Assembly: GCF_000264905.1 (NCBI RefSeq)
Contig: NW_006763137.1
Location: 86,166 to 150,165, forward strand
Origin: Stereum hirsutum FP-91666 SS1
Taxonomy: Eukaryota > Basidiomycota > Agaricomycetes > Russulales > Stereaceae
DNA length: 64,000 nt
Reading direction: 5' to 3'
Translations under genes and position numbers: made by a program
Part shown: positions 22,961-34,666 of the stretch, piece after piece
Position numbering within the stretch: position 1 is the first letter of the stretch
How the letters are laid out: every line of letters starts with the position of its first letter
The notes under the pieces: generated by a model
Databases searched by the model: none
What the model was told of the DNA's origin: nothing
What the model saw: only the letters and a program-made list of their open reading frames with translations

Positions 22961-24057
22961 AGTATAGCCCACCTTTGAGTCTCGTTCAGGATGGAATTTG
23001 ATCAACTTCTGTCACGTTGCCCAGAGCCTTGGAAACGGACCGTAGAAATAGACCATGATGTCGTGCTGAGTTTCTTTTTCCCCAGCACACACAAGGTGGG
23101 CTTGCTGGCACGAGTTAAGAGTACAAAATTACCCTCTGTGATTTTATCCATTTGATGGTGATTTACGGTGCACAGGGTGCGGGCTACTTAGGCGTCGAGC
23201 AAGAGTGAGCTGGACCAAAGTCCGCATAGGTGCACCATTCCCCATATTCGCAGCCTCTCTCGTATGCCACACCATTTCCGGATGTGTAGATGAGGAGCCG
23301 CTCATTCTATGCGCCACTATGTTTTAGTTCATCTAAGTCCACGTGGATGCTGGCCAGCGTTCAGATGTACAGAGAAAGAGGAGGGCAAACCCATTTAATG
23401 ATCTTGCGACTCTGGAGAAGGACCATCCACCACTCCTGACTTTGTTCCCATCAGCTGATCCTAGATAATGCCAAAAAAACGCTCTGTACACTGTCGTCCT
23501 TGTGTGAATGGGTTTCTGTCACAATTAGTGATTCTTTCAAGCGCATGTAAATGGTATCAATCTCGTATTCATAGTATTTCTCCTACAACACGGTAAATAA
23601 AGTGTAATATGGAGGTGGGGTAAAAACCAATTCAGGCATTCTTTTACACGGGGATAAAAGTGTAAGATTTCAGTCAAGAATGAAACTCCGAATCTTGAGG
23701 TTTATACCTAGGATTTGGTCCTGTTCAAATGACGCTAAAACATTGATGAAAACTATTGTAAACCTTCCACTAGATTCATGGCTAAACTGGCTGAGTTCTC
23801 GTGGTACAAAGAAAATGTTTATTCAGGTTCAAATCCTTCGGCGAGCTTTCTTAATCAATCGAAACGCTTCAGTCTGCCCCGGTATACTCTGCCGAGAGGT
23901 CTAAACACTGATCATTCTCCACGGGAGGTCAAGCATAAGGGACCTAGCTCCCCCAGTTATTCCGCGGCTAAGATGAAAATTCCATGGTTTCTAGCTTTCT
24001 AAACCCTAACAACCTTTTTGCGCAGAAACAGTGTTTGCAAGTGCAATATAACTGTGG
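22961..24057. other. Spacer of the inverted duplication
   Basis: About 1.1 kb between the arms. Frames here, including one at 23778-24002, lack any recognisable motif or partner exon. Confidence 0.4.
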
Positions 24058-25875
24058 TTGCCCACAACGACCTTGTGCGGAACAATTGATTCAAAACATG
24101 TGTCGGTGGGAATCCGTGATGGACCACTGTCTTCAGTGATTCAACTCAACCCATATATTTCAACGAAGAATATAATAACCTCCGAGGACGGTGCGTGTTG
24201 GACGACGTTTCCTCAATACTTGCTACTCAATGTGTTTCACAGGGTTCCATGGTCAGTTTCTCTGGTCTCGGCCGACTCATAGGACCAAAAAATTAGAGAT
24301 ATACGGCATCCATATCGTACTAAAATATTATAAAAATAGGTACACGAGCTACGTCGGGTGATTAGTGCTCTTGAAAACGCCCAGACTTGTACCTATATGG
24401 AGCTGCTCATGGGTCCTACCACCCTCAAGTTGTTCCGTTCACGATCTTGTCCATGCCGGCAATGGCATCATTGTATACACCAGGAGCCACTAGAGCAAGC
24501 GTGAGCGCAACCTGTACCTAGATTCAACAAGTAAAGCCTGACAGTTGTTTGCTACGAAGGTTGCGAATACAGCCTTGGCAGCGTGCCACTTCTTGGCAAG
24601 CTCTCTTCCTGGATCTGGGCCTATTCGGCACGAATTATTACTCTGCTCCGCACTGCAGAGATTCAAACACACCTTGCTTGAGAACTGCATTATCCATATC
24701 CTTGAAAGCGTCCAAGCACGAACCCAATTGAACTAAATGATTTGGTTCAGATAGTTTTCAACAAAAAGAAAGTGCATCAAGCCATGATATGGTTGACACG
24801 TACCGTTGCTCAGTGTCATAGTAAGCAGGGATGCTTTGACCTGTTCCCATTGAGCCTTCGGATCATTCTTGTCGCTCATGGTTGTAACCGATGTGTGGTT
24901 TCTGGGACTGAAATGAGAGGTGAAATGGGAAGGTACGGATTGAGTTGACGAGGGTGAAAACAAAACTTATTCGTATGCCTTTATACTGACAGGTGGTGGC
25001 AGAGCTGATAATAGCATGGGTATTGACTATGGCGTGTAGGTATGGAGTAGACATGAAGAGTTGAGGTCCATGTACGCCTCGGAGTCGCTCGTTCAGCAAG
25101 AGCCTAGCTTACCAGAACTCAGTTGTACTCCAGTGCCATGAAAGCGCGTTGCTGCTGGCACGACATTCGGAGGGCGGGGCGGTCAAACACACAATGAGCC
25201 CTTCCGATGATAGCAATGTTGTATCTGCACCAGTCATGAACGATATTTAGTGCAGGGATGCGGTTAGATATCTTTCGTTCTTAGACAAAACCTAGAAGTG
25301 GTACCTCAGTTCCAGTCTCGGATCTTTGTGGTCAGTAAATGGATGGTCTTGAGTATGAACTGCATTACCGGGTGAATTTGGAATTCGAGAATGGAGATAT
25401 TGACTTACACGGGCGCCATAGTATGCACTAGATAATCTGTACCCTTCAGATCTTTCTCAGAAGATACGAGGAATTCCGATAGTTAAGCGGACAGCTATCC
25501 ATGGACAGAGGATCGGTACGTATCCGACGTCAACTTGATTGCATTCTCACTCGTTGTTTAACGTGTCATATTGGGATCTCCGCAGAGCGGGTGATCAGTA
25601 TGGAACGCAAACACAGAAAAATTGATCTGAAAGATTTTGTTGGTTCACGATGACGGCTTAACGCGATCACATTACCGTACAGCAGAGAGAAATGGAGATG
25701 ATCGTGATCACAGCCACTGGGTTGTAACCTCAGTTGCATTCTCGCGCGATGCCAGGTTGATTAGCTGAAGCTGAAACGGTTAAACGATCTGGGTATAAAA
25801 ATAAGAGGCGGGAAAGCAAGCATTCGGGGCAGCGAGGGGCTTTGGCCGCCCATCAACTCAACAGCGCCCTCACCC
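24058..25875. repeat. Right arm of the inverted segmental duplication
   Basis: Reverse-complement relative of 21148-22960; see that entry. Both arms also share a stretch outside the small gene (about 22740-22960 versus 24058-24260) with limited protein-level similarity in the convergent strand, so a second, unidentified gene fragment may have been copied together with the small gene. Confidence 0.8.
24425..24879 (-). CDS. Small unrecognised protein, 88 residues (copy 2)
   Basis: Minus strand exons 24879-24804, 24732-24673, 24608-24543, 24489-24425; 267 bases. First three exons have exactly the same lengths (76, 60, 66) and phases as copy 1 at 22133. Sequence MSDKNDPKAQWEQVKASL, 'QLGSCLDAFKDMDNAVLKQ', 'RELAKKWHAAKAVFATFVA', ending 'AIAGMDKIVNGTT'. 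Intact frame and splice sites in spite of nucleotide divergence imply selection for the protein after duplication. Function unknown. Confidence 0.8.
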
Positions 25876-26408
25876 GAAGTTTGACCAATATGCTGGTCCT
25901 TTACCGTTCGACCATGTATTGCATAGAGCATCTCCTCCTGGAACGCAAAGTCAGTGAGGGAGTAGCCACTTTTTGAGCAGATTTAGATCTATTACTCTAT
26001 GCCGGTGATGATTAAAATTCCAGAAAGGAGCTCGTCGATTCCTGAGTAGACCTTCGAATATCATGCGACTGGAATTGATTTGATCCGCTTCAGATATGCC
26101 ATAGTGCAAGACCCATACAATTCGAAAGATTTTCCTGGAGACTGGAGAAACGATTTTGAGCTAATAATATACTATTCATGGTGCTCAAGTTGTAAAGAGG
26201 GCAGGTTGGGACACTGGTAGTCAGTGTCCTGGCGAGTACGTACAAGGGTATCCATAGCAGAGGAAAAGAACCATGAGCGTGTGCCGAACACTCATGCCTG
26301 AACTGCCACTCTTCGCCTCATTTGTATTAATATGCTCACATTTAGAGTTGACCGTAGATGCATTAAATAGAAAGACACACAGAGCATAGCTCAGGGACAT
26401 GGAGCATA
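25876..26408. other. Host flank of the Helitron array
   Basis: No gene seen. It ends in A at 26408, the 5' base of the A/T host dinucleotide split by the Helitron array. Confidence 0.5.
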
Positions 26409-27190
26409 TCTACTATACTACAGCGCGGACACAAGAGACAAAGACGCAATCCGATTGGCTGCTCGGTTCCGCCCGTTCCGCGTCGGCTGTCTCCATGACT
26501 CATATCGGGCGCTCTTTTCTTCCGCTTTCTCAACCCGAACCATCCCTCATCACCTCCAAGTGCGAAAAGTAGCAATCTACCCAGACTTCCAAAGCAGTGA
26601 GTACTTGAATTACTCACTTTCTCCTCGGATATATCGTCTATATGAACCGAAACGACCCATCATCGTCAGGGCGAACGAAGGCTCTCGCATACAAAATGCT
26701 CTTTGGGCTCTCTCTTTTGGGAATGTTCTCGAACGGGCCAAGACGTGCACAGCGCTGCACAGCGATCGACGAGTCGTGACGAAATAAGTAATTGATGAAT
26801 AAGGTCATGTCGGTCTTCAACTTTATTTCACCGGAACCACGCTTGGCATTTGCCACTTCGTCACCCGAGATCCACATTCTCGCATCCATTACAGGGACAT
26901 ATACTTGACTCTTTCTATTTACATGGAGTTTGAGTCTATGCACGTATCTACTGCACGCAGATGCATGTCCTCCTGTTTCTCTCAAGCCTTTTCCACCAAT
27001 TCAGATATAGTTAGCGGTACAAGTACCCCCATTGTCCGATATTTGATTTTGTGGCACCTTTCTCGATCGTTTCGGTACGGCGATTAGGAAATTCCGTTGC
27101 TCGCCAAATAATAAGTATGGGCTGGCCGATAAAGATGACAGTACACGTCACCTCTCAGTTTCATACCTAGCCTGCCCAATAACGACCTGA

Positions 27191-30100
27191 ATGCCTCTGG
27201 ATGTCGAGGCTGAAGTTAGTCGTGCCCAACGACGCCGAACCTCTCGTACAAGTCGTCTACTCGACGATCGACTCTCACAGCGCCGTGAACCTGTAGGCTC
27301 TAACGGAGATACATATGAACCTCTCGAAGGTATGTTCATGACCGTGGTTGATACTTTCTACCCTTCAATACGCTGATAGTTTGCTTTCCTCCAGAACCTA
27401 TGCTCAATGCTCGTCAGATAGCGCAGCGACGCCGAAGAGAGCGAGAGCGAAATGAATGGTTTGAGCAAATAAACTCACGCGTTCCACTCGAGGGAGATGT
27501 GCAAAGTAATGCCTCATTTTCACTGGCTTTTTTTCGAGAGATACAAGCTCACTATGTAACCTACTTTAGAGCCTATTTTAAGTGCCCGTCAGATTGCTCA
27601 ACGACAACGTCGTGCTCGAGAGCAACGTGAAAGACAAGGTATTCCCCGAGACGGGAACGATAGAGCGGCAGCAGCTACATGTACGTTATTTGGTGGTTTC
27701 ATTAGTGGTGCAGTCGAGGCTGAGGCTCTCTCTCCATCTCTTATAGCATCCAATGGAGACAGACGGACGCAAAGACAAGGGAACACCGCAGAGAGTGGAA
27801 CAGGAGCCGGTAAGCTCGGATCATATGTTGAAACTTAACAGGCTTTTCTTACGGGACAAACCTACAGGAGGACGGGAAAGCACACCCACTGCTTGTGAAC
27901 TTGACCAACGTAGAAGACGTGTACATGAAGCCGCTCAACTCTACGCTGTTCATCGTGCGTACCTCTATATTTGTTTGGAGACCTTCCTAAAAAATCAACC
28001 AACCAACTGACACCATTTTCATAGCAGGTACCAATACCAGACCACAATATATACGACAACCACCAACCAACACTACACAGCGTGTGCTTCCTGTCGGAAG
28101 GCAGCCATATCGCGAAACTGGTATTATGTTCTCTCCCGGTGCTATGACGGTAGTATGCGTACATTGTGGTGCACTTCATTGGCCTGGCGAACTTCCTTCA
28201 AAGTCTCCACCACGGAGTTTTGGTACTTGTTGTGGTCATGGCCAGGTTTCTCTACCTGCTGATCGCGATCCACCCACGGCTCTCATGGACCTTCTCTCGA
28301 GCGATTCGGCTGCAGCTAGAGAGTTTCGCGATAATATTCGGCGCTATAACGCTGCGCTCGCATTTACGTCTCTGGGTGTTGACATCGATGAACAGCTGAA
28401 TAGAGATGGCGGTAGACATCCTTACGTCTTTCGTATACAAGGCGAACTATACCATCATATTGGGTCGCTTTTGCCGCCACAGGGCCACACCCCACGTTAC
28501 GCACAGCTCTATATCCACGATTCGCAGTCTGCATTGAATGCCCGTATGCGTGCGAATGAGGGTCTGTCACGCCAGACAATGCAGCTCCTTCAGGAAACAC
28601 TTGCAGTCACGCACCGCTACGCCCGTCTCTATCAGCATGCCTTCGAAGTACTCAGACACGAAGCTGCACCCGAGATTGGATTCCGTCTCATCGCAGATCC
28701 TGCTCGGGATCAACGTCGCTATAACCTTCCCGCTACCCGTGAAATCGCCGCAATCCTCCCGGGCGATGGCACGGAGGAGCTTGACCGCCGGGACATCATT
28801 CTACGCAAGAGGCATGGCCCACTCCAGCGTATCAGTGATGGCCACCCCGCATATGCTTGCTTACATTATGTCCTACTTTTCCCGTGGGGCACAGATGGCT
28901 GGCACTGGAACATTCCTTTGCGTGATCCGACAAACGGAGCAGAGGCAAATGGTCGTGTCAGCCAAGCGAGCTTTTACGCCTACCAGCTGCAGGTTCGGAG
29001 AGGTTCCTTTCAGACGCTTTTGCACGGTGGACGGCTTTTTCAACAATATGTCGTCGACGCATGGGCATCCTGTGACCAGGCTAAACTCCGCTACCTTCGT
29101 ATGAACCAGCCTCGTCTTCGAGCAGCACTTTACAGTGGTCTCGAAGATGCTGTTCAAGAATTTGATGGCGACCCTGATGGTGATGAGGGTGGCGGCCTTC
29201 ACCGTCTGGGTCGCCGTGTCATTCTACCTTCTTCCTACACGGGAGGTCCACGCTATTTCCAGCAGCTCTATCAGGATGCTATGGCCATTGGTCGATACTT
29301 CCGAAAGATAGACTTCTTCATCACCGTAACCTGCAATCCTGATTGGCCCGAAATCCGACAGGAGCTGCTTCCAGGACAATCTGCTGCCGACCGACCCGAC
29401 CTTATTGTCCGTGTTTTCAGGCTGTACATGAAGGCCATCCTCGATGATTTGACGAAGAAACACGTCCTTGGACGAGTAGCCGGTTATATATATGTCATTG
29501 AATTCCAAAAACGCGGTCTACCCCACATGCATCTTTTACTCTTCCTTGAAGAACGCGACAGACTTCACACACCGGCAGACATCGATTCTGTGATACAGGC
29601 TTATTGGCCTGATCCCGAAAGGGAGCCCGCCCTCTTCGATGTCGTCAAGAAGAGCATGGTTCATGGTCCGTGTCGGCCTGGGCAATGCCTTGAGAACGGG
29701 AAATGCAAGCGCAAATTTCCGAAGGCGTTCCAGGAAGTCACGGTCATGACAGAGGATGGCTATCCTGCATATAAACGACCAAACGATGGGCGTGCATACG
29801 AAGTTCGTGGTCATATGGTCGACAATTCGTGGATTGTCCCCTTCAATCCTTACCTCTCTGCAAAATACCGTTGCCACATAAACGTTGAATGTACAGTCTC
29901 TTTCGCAACTCTGAAATACTTGCACAAGTATGTCTTAAAGGGCTCAGATCGTGCAACAGTCGAAATCAGAGCAGCACCGAATGGCCAAATTGCTCGCACC
30001 CGCAACGGACAGACTCGGCTCATCGACCGACATGATGAAATCACACGCTACGTTGACGCTCGGTACATTGGTCCTTCAGAGGCACATTGGCGTATCTATG

Positions 30101-32521
30101 GGCACGGTCTTCATAGGCAAATGCCCAGTGTCCAAAGGCTCCAAATACATCTTCCAGGTTCGTCCATCACTCTCAATTTCATGCATAATGTCGTGATTGA
30201 CATGAACATTGCCCTCCGTCTGCAGGTCAACATCGCGTTGTATTCAATCCAGACGAGGATCTTCACGCTGTGCGTGCTCGAGCAGCCACAGAGAAAACTA
30301 CGCTCACGGAGTACTTCCGTGCCAACGCCAATCCCACTGCTTATTTTCGACCGAACGAAAGGCAAAGGCAGGTCGCTGAGCAAGCTCGACAGTACACATA
30401 CCAAGAATTCCCACAATACTTCACTTGGGACAATGGCAACAGCCGCTGGAAAGTGCGTCAAGCACAGTTCAGCATTGGGCGCATGTACTTTGTTTCCCCC
30501 ACTGCCGGTGAGCAGTTCTACCTCAGAACATTGCTCACAGTTGTCCCAGGTGCGACATCCTTCGAGGATCTTCGCACTTATAATGGTCGTGTCGCATCTT
30601 CCTTCCGCGATGCATGTATTCAGCGTGGTCTGCTCGAAGATGATGGAGAATGGCGGCTATGCCTACAGGAAGCCTCTGAGATGCAAACAGGATCGCGTCT
30701 CCGGGATCTGTTTGCCACCATTCTTTACCATTGCTCTCCGACACACCCTGAGAAGTTATGGGATGACTTCCGCGTTCATATCTGCGATGATCTCCGGTAC
30801 GCTTTGCGGACCTTGGGCATCGAGAACCCTACGCAGGAAGACATCTTCGATTACGGTCTATTTCTTCTCAACAAATCCCTTCGTCCATTCGCCTGCACGT
30901 TGTCCGACTTTCCCCCTATGCCTCTCCCTCGAATCGATTGGGACATCATTCGCGGCAATCCCCTAATCATTGAGCATACCAATTTCGACCTTGACCGCGA
31001 GCGTGCGTTAGCTGAGCACCTTACTTCGCAGCTCAACGCTGAGCAGAAATTGGTGTTTGACGACGTCATGTGTTCCATCGAGAATGCACAAGGACATCTG
31101 TTCTTCATCAATGGACCAGGCGGGACGGGGAAAACATTCATTTATCGTGCGCTTTGTCACTCTGTACGCTCCAGAGGATGGATCATCCTCTGTGTTGCGT
31201 CATCCGGCATAGCGGCTCTTCTCCTCCCAGGTGGCCGCACATCCCACTCCATGTTCCGGATCCCCATCGACAATCTTACGGACGGTTCATTCTGTAACGT
31301 CGACAAAAATAGCCGCCACGCTGAATTGTTTCGTCGTGTTCGAGCCATCATTTGGGATGAGGCAATGATGCAGCACAGGTGAGTGCAAGATGCTCTAATC
31401 TACATCGCCGCTCAAGGCTCACATATTTTGCTCCCGCATTCAACAGGAACTGTTTTGAAGCTGTCGATCGAACGTTCCGAGATGTATTAGACATTGAGGA
31501 TAGACCATTCGGAGGGGTCACAGTTGTGTGTGGTGGTGATCCCCAACAGACTCTGCCGGTCGTACCTAAAGGTTCACGTGAGGACATTGTTTCAGCGTGT
31601 CTTCAGCATTCTTCCCTGTGGCGTCATTTCCGCGTGTACACGCTTCGACGGAATATGCGTCTCGAAGGAACTGATGTCTCTGGTGAAGAACGTGAATTTG
31701 CACAGTGGCTCTTGGATGTCGGTCATGGGCGCAATATGGACCAAGACACCGGCACCATCAACCTGCCCTCTCATTTGGTTTCCGAATCATCACAATCCCT
31801 CATCGACTTCGTCTACCCCGGAATGGCTCCAACCGAACCCGTTCCCCCACCCGAATACTTCCAAGAACGTCTCATCCTTGCACCACGAAACAGCGAAGTC
31901 GAAGAACTCAACAAGTCTATTCTCGCACGCCTTCCGGGTGAAGCGAGAACCTACTTCAGCATAGATCACGTCATCCAAGAGCCCGGTTCTGTTGACGATG
32001 ACGCTGATGAGTGGCGCTATCCTCCCGAATTCTTACGCTCCCTCAATGCATCTGGTCTCTCGCTTGGAGAGCTCCATGTCAAGGATGGCTGTCCATTGAT
32101 CCTCCTTCGCAACCTCTCTCCTGCCCGTGGAGTCTGTAATGGCACACGGGCCATTCTTCTCCGATCGACAAATCGTGTTCTTGAGGTCAAGATCCTCGGG
32201 GGCGATCATGACGGAGAAGTAGTACTCATCCCTCGCATTAAGCTCAGGCCTTCCAACACTCAGGCGGAGTTTGCCTTTGTTCTCGAGCGACTTCAATTTC
32301 CGGTTCGTCTTGCCTTTTCCATAACCGTCAATAAAGCTCAAGGTCAGTCCGTGAAGTATGTCGGATTAGATCTGCGTTCCTCCGTTTTCACACATGGTCA
32401 ACTGTATGTGGCGCTATCGCGGGCCACGTCCAGTCAGCGTATCAAAGTGCTTCTTGACGAGAACGACCTTTCTGCCTTCCACACAACAAATATTGTTTAC
32501 CCTGAAGTTCTTCTCGATTAA
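27191..32521 (+). CDS. Helitron Rep/helicase transposase, 1,623 residues
   Basis: Eight exons: 27191-27329, 27395-27505, 27570-27680, 27747-27809, 27868-27954, 28025-30157, 30226-31378, 31447-32521; total 4,872 bases with consistent phases. The N-terminal 170 residues are Arg/Gln-rich, followed by a Cys-containing segment ('VCVHCGALHWPGE'). The Helitron-like N domain follows; the HUH nuclease is seen as 'GLPHMHLLLF' near residue 670 and the two-tyrosine motif as 'LKYLHKYVLKG' near 800. The C-terminal third is a Pif1-type SF1B helicase: Walker A 'FINGPGGTGKTFIYR' near 1176, Walker B 'AIIWDEAMM', 'VVCGGDPQQTLPVV', and the late motif 'FSITVNKAQGQSVKYVGLDL', 'LYVALSRATS'. It nicks and unwinds Helitron DNA for rolling-circle transposition. 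No stop or frameshift interrupts it, so the element may still be active. Confidence 0.95.
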
Positions 32522-32591
32522 TATCATTTTTTTCGGTTTTCTCTAGAACTATCTAAAGGATGTAGTTTTCTTTCCACAAATAATACAAATG

Positions 32592-33039
32592 TTAATGTCC
32601 ACTCCATGCCCTCCTAGATCCTTGGGAAACCTGTGACTCCGATGGATTGGTGAATATCGGAAGATGCCTATGCAGCAATCCCCGTCGTTGGTACTCTATT
32701 GCGGATCCCTCAAGTCGTGTTCCATCTTGGGCAATGACTTGATTTTTGCCTCGCGACATTGATTTGGGCCGAAGGTGACCTGACCATGTCCATATTATGA
32801 TAAGTTATCTGAATTGTTGGACATGTCAGATGATGGAGACTTACTATTGTATTCAGATTCTGCTTCGCTATCGTAGTCTTCCAGAGGAGGCATCGGCTCA
32901 TGATTGACATCGACCGAGTGACTGCGATGATCTGATCCTGATTGATGAGTTTCAAGCATATTAAATGTGAAGAAACTAAAAACTCACCGTCAGTCTTGAG
33001 GTCGTCTTGCACAGGTATTGCGGAAGTCGAGTCAGACAT
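32592..33039 (-). CDS. Helitron-borne 110-residue protein on the opposite strand, unknown
   Basis: Minus-strand exons 33039-32988, 32937-32845, 32779-32592; 333 bases, phases agree and introns have gtgagt/cag, gtaagt/cag ends. Starts MSDSTSAIPVQDDLKTDG, has an acidic middle ('PPLEDYDSEAESEYN') and a basic C-terminal half ('LRPKSMSRGKNQV', 'EYQRRGLLHRHLPIF'). Its stop is 70 bases from the helicase stop (tail to tail), and its start is about 300 bases from the divergent gene at 33346, which implies a shared bidirectional promoter. Acidic-then-basic composition suits a nuclear or DNA/protein-binding accessory factor, but that is only inference. I do not recognise the family. Confidence 0.65.
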
Positions 33040-33345
33040 CTTTCAACTTAAGCACTGGTTGGTCGACGGCAGGGATGATACTGGGGAAAGTATTTCGACT
33101 TTGGTTCGGCTTGCACTACAGGAATTAATGCTGATTAAATTTCTTGCATCTGGCGAATGCTCTTGAACATTCCAGAATCATGTAGTGCCGAGAATCCGTG
33201 CCAAGCGTCTCGCAGTACAATGAGTGGCATAGCCACTGATTCTCGAAGTTTCGTTTGTCTGACAGATCCTTTCTGGTAACTTCGACGACATTCCGTTGAC
33301 TTCACTGTATCAACGTCTCCTCTGTGATCTGAGAATATAAATACA
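33040..33345. promoter_or_regulatory. Putative bidirectional promoter inside the Helitron
   Basis: 306 bases between the start codons of the minus-strand small gene (33039) and the plus-strand accessory gene (33346), with no other plausible coding. An AT-rich 'GAATATAAATAC' lies about 15 bases before the plus-strand ATG. Promoter role inferred from geometry. Confidence 0.45.
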
Positions 33346-34536
33346 ATGAGCTCGATATCCTTGTGTCCAGATAATAGCCTCATGTCCTCCTCCTCTCATT
33401 CTTCAGCTTCGCCGCCTGCGGCATGTGCCCATCTCACGGGTATCATGTCTCTGGAGGAACCACGTAGTCTTCCGAATAAACCTCGCACTGTGCTCTTAAA
33501 TGCTGGGATCTACGTTGGACCTGGAAACGATGATTTCTGCGTGGGTCTACTCCGCTACTATAATGACCAGAACATCAACTTCAAGAAAGATGGTGATCTG
33601 TATTTCGTTACAGCCAAGGTTCGTCGAAATTCTGAATTGCCTGCGAGTGGTTGCGTATGGTACTGATGCCGATAATGTTTGGATTGCATTCAGGTTGTTA
33701 AAATGCGAGAAGATGTAGACATTCTCTCTCAGGATTTCGAACACAAAGATTATGATGTGTCTGGAGATATCATTGAGGTACGTCCCCCGAACCAGATTTT
33801 TTTTAAGATAGCCTTACCTATGTGCACTATCATAGATCATCCCCATCGTGAATGTGAAGCGTAACGAGAAGGCTTACGGTCGCCGTCGATGCCTCTTGAC
33901 CGCATCTGGTTCCGTATCGTCTGTAGAGAAAGACGCATTTTTGTTCCTCATGGAGGCACGTCAATGGACTAACCTTGACCATGACGGCGTGCTCCCAATT
34001 ACTGCGAGGATCGCTGAGAAGTCAAAGTGGCCAAATCGAGCGAAAGCTCTGCCCAATATTTTCAGCATAGTCACGTTTACGGCGCCTTTGGTTGAAGTTG
34101 AACGAGACGAGGAAGATCAACCTACTCGATTTGTCGTGGACATAGACCGTCATCTAGACTTCCTCGGTGTCAATTCTTCCCTTGCAAGTAGTTCATCTTC
34201 CCCTGGTGTGTTTTTCCTTTTCTTTCGGATCGCTACTGTATGAGTTTAAACTGACGATCGTACTATCTTTCAGAACGTTCGCCTAAGACCCCGAAAGGAC
34301 GGAGAATGTTGAGGTTCCATGTCGGCGGCACTGATGCTGCGTCGTCTCCGACTCCGAGTCCCCGAGCCCTAGAGAAGAGACGTGCGGAAGACAGTCCTGC
34401 GGACGATAAGGCGGTTTCGGATGCAGAATCTTCAGATGCAGTACTACCCCTTGCTCAGCGCAAGAAACCGAGGACGTCGCAGTCCCGTAACAGCACTGCC
34501 CATGAGGAACAGTCTTCGCCTTTGACGCAAACCTAA
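33346..34536 (+). CDS. Helitron-borne accessory protein, possibly OB-fold-like
   Basis: Four exons: 33346-33618, 33694-33777, 33836-34205, 34274-34536; total 990 bases, 329 residues, phases agree. After a Ser-rich start it has two beta-rich blocks: 'TVLLNAGIYVGPGNDDF', 'GLLRYYNDQNINFKKDGDLYF', and later 'IIPIVNVKRNEKAYGRRR', 'PNIFSIVTFTAPLVEVERDE'. The tail is Ser/Pro-rich and basic ('ALEKRRAED', 'AQRKKPRTSQSR'), a likely nuclear localisation region. Plant and animal Helitrons often carry an RPA-like single-strand DNA-binding protein; the alternating strand pattern here is compatible with an OB fold, but I see no diagnostic RPA motif. Alternatives: captured host gene of unknown role. Intact frame and intron phases argue it is translated. 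Confidence 0.7.
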
Positions 34537-34666
34537 TGTAGTAGTTTCTACCTCGCGTTATAGTACATGCAAAATATATCTGAAATTCAAGTTGAGAAAA
34601 CCTCGAACGTTTATATTTCCTGATGCAAGTGTGCTCGCCCCGTGCGTAGCACGGGCTGGCTGCTAG

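Larger units (their letters stand above)
26409..34666 (+). mobile_element. Autonomous Helitron (8,258 bases), first of a tandem array
   Basis: Starts TCTACTATACTACAGCGCGG (canonical 5' TC) and ends with a short hairpin (CCCGTGC-GTA-GCACGGG, 34639-34655) 11 bases before the terminal CTAG at 34663-34666. Upstream host base is A and the base after the whole array is T, matching insertion between A and T without target duplication. The same 5' and 3' ends recur in the next two elements, which confirms the boundaries. It carries three genes: Rep/helicase, a minus-strand small gene and a third plus-strand gene. The 780 bases before the helicase gene hold no clear product, although a 115-codon minus frame at 26638-26985 could be captured host sequence. 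Confidence 0.93.

Noticed and set aside
28252..31978. Many antisense and shifted frames over the Helitron helicase
   Set aside because: Shadows of a long coding region with strong codon bias.
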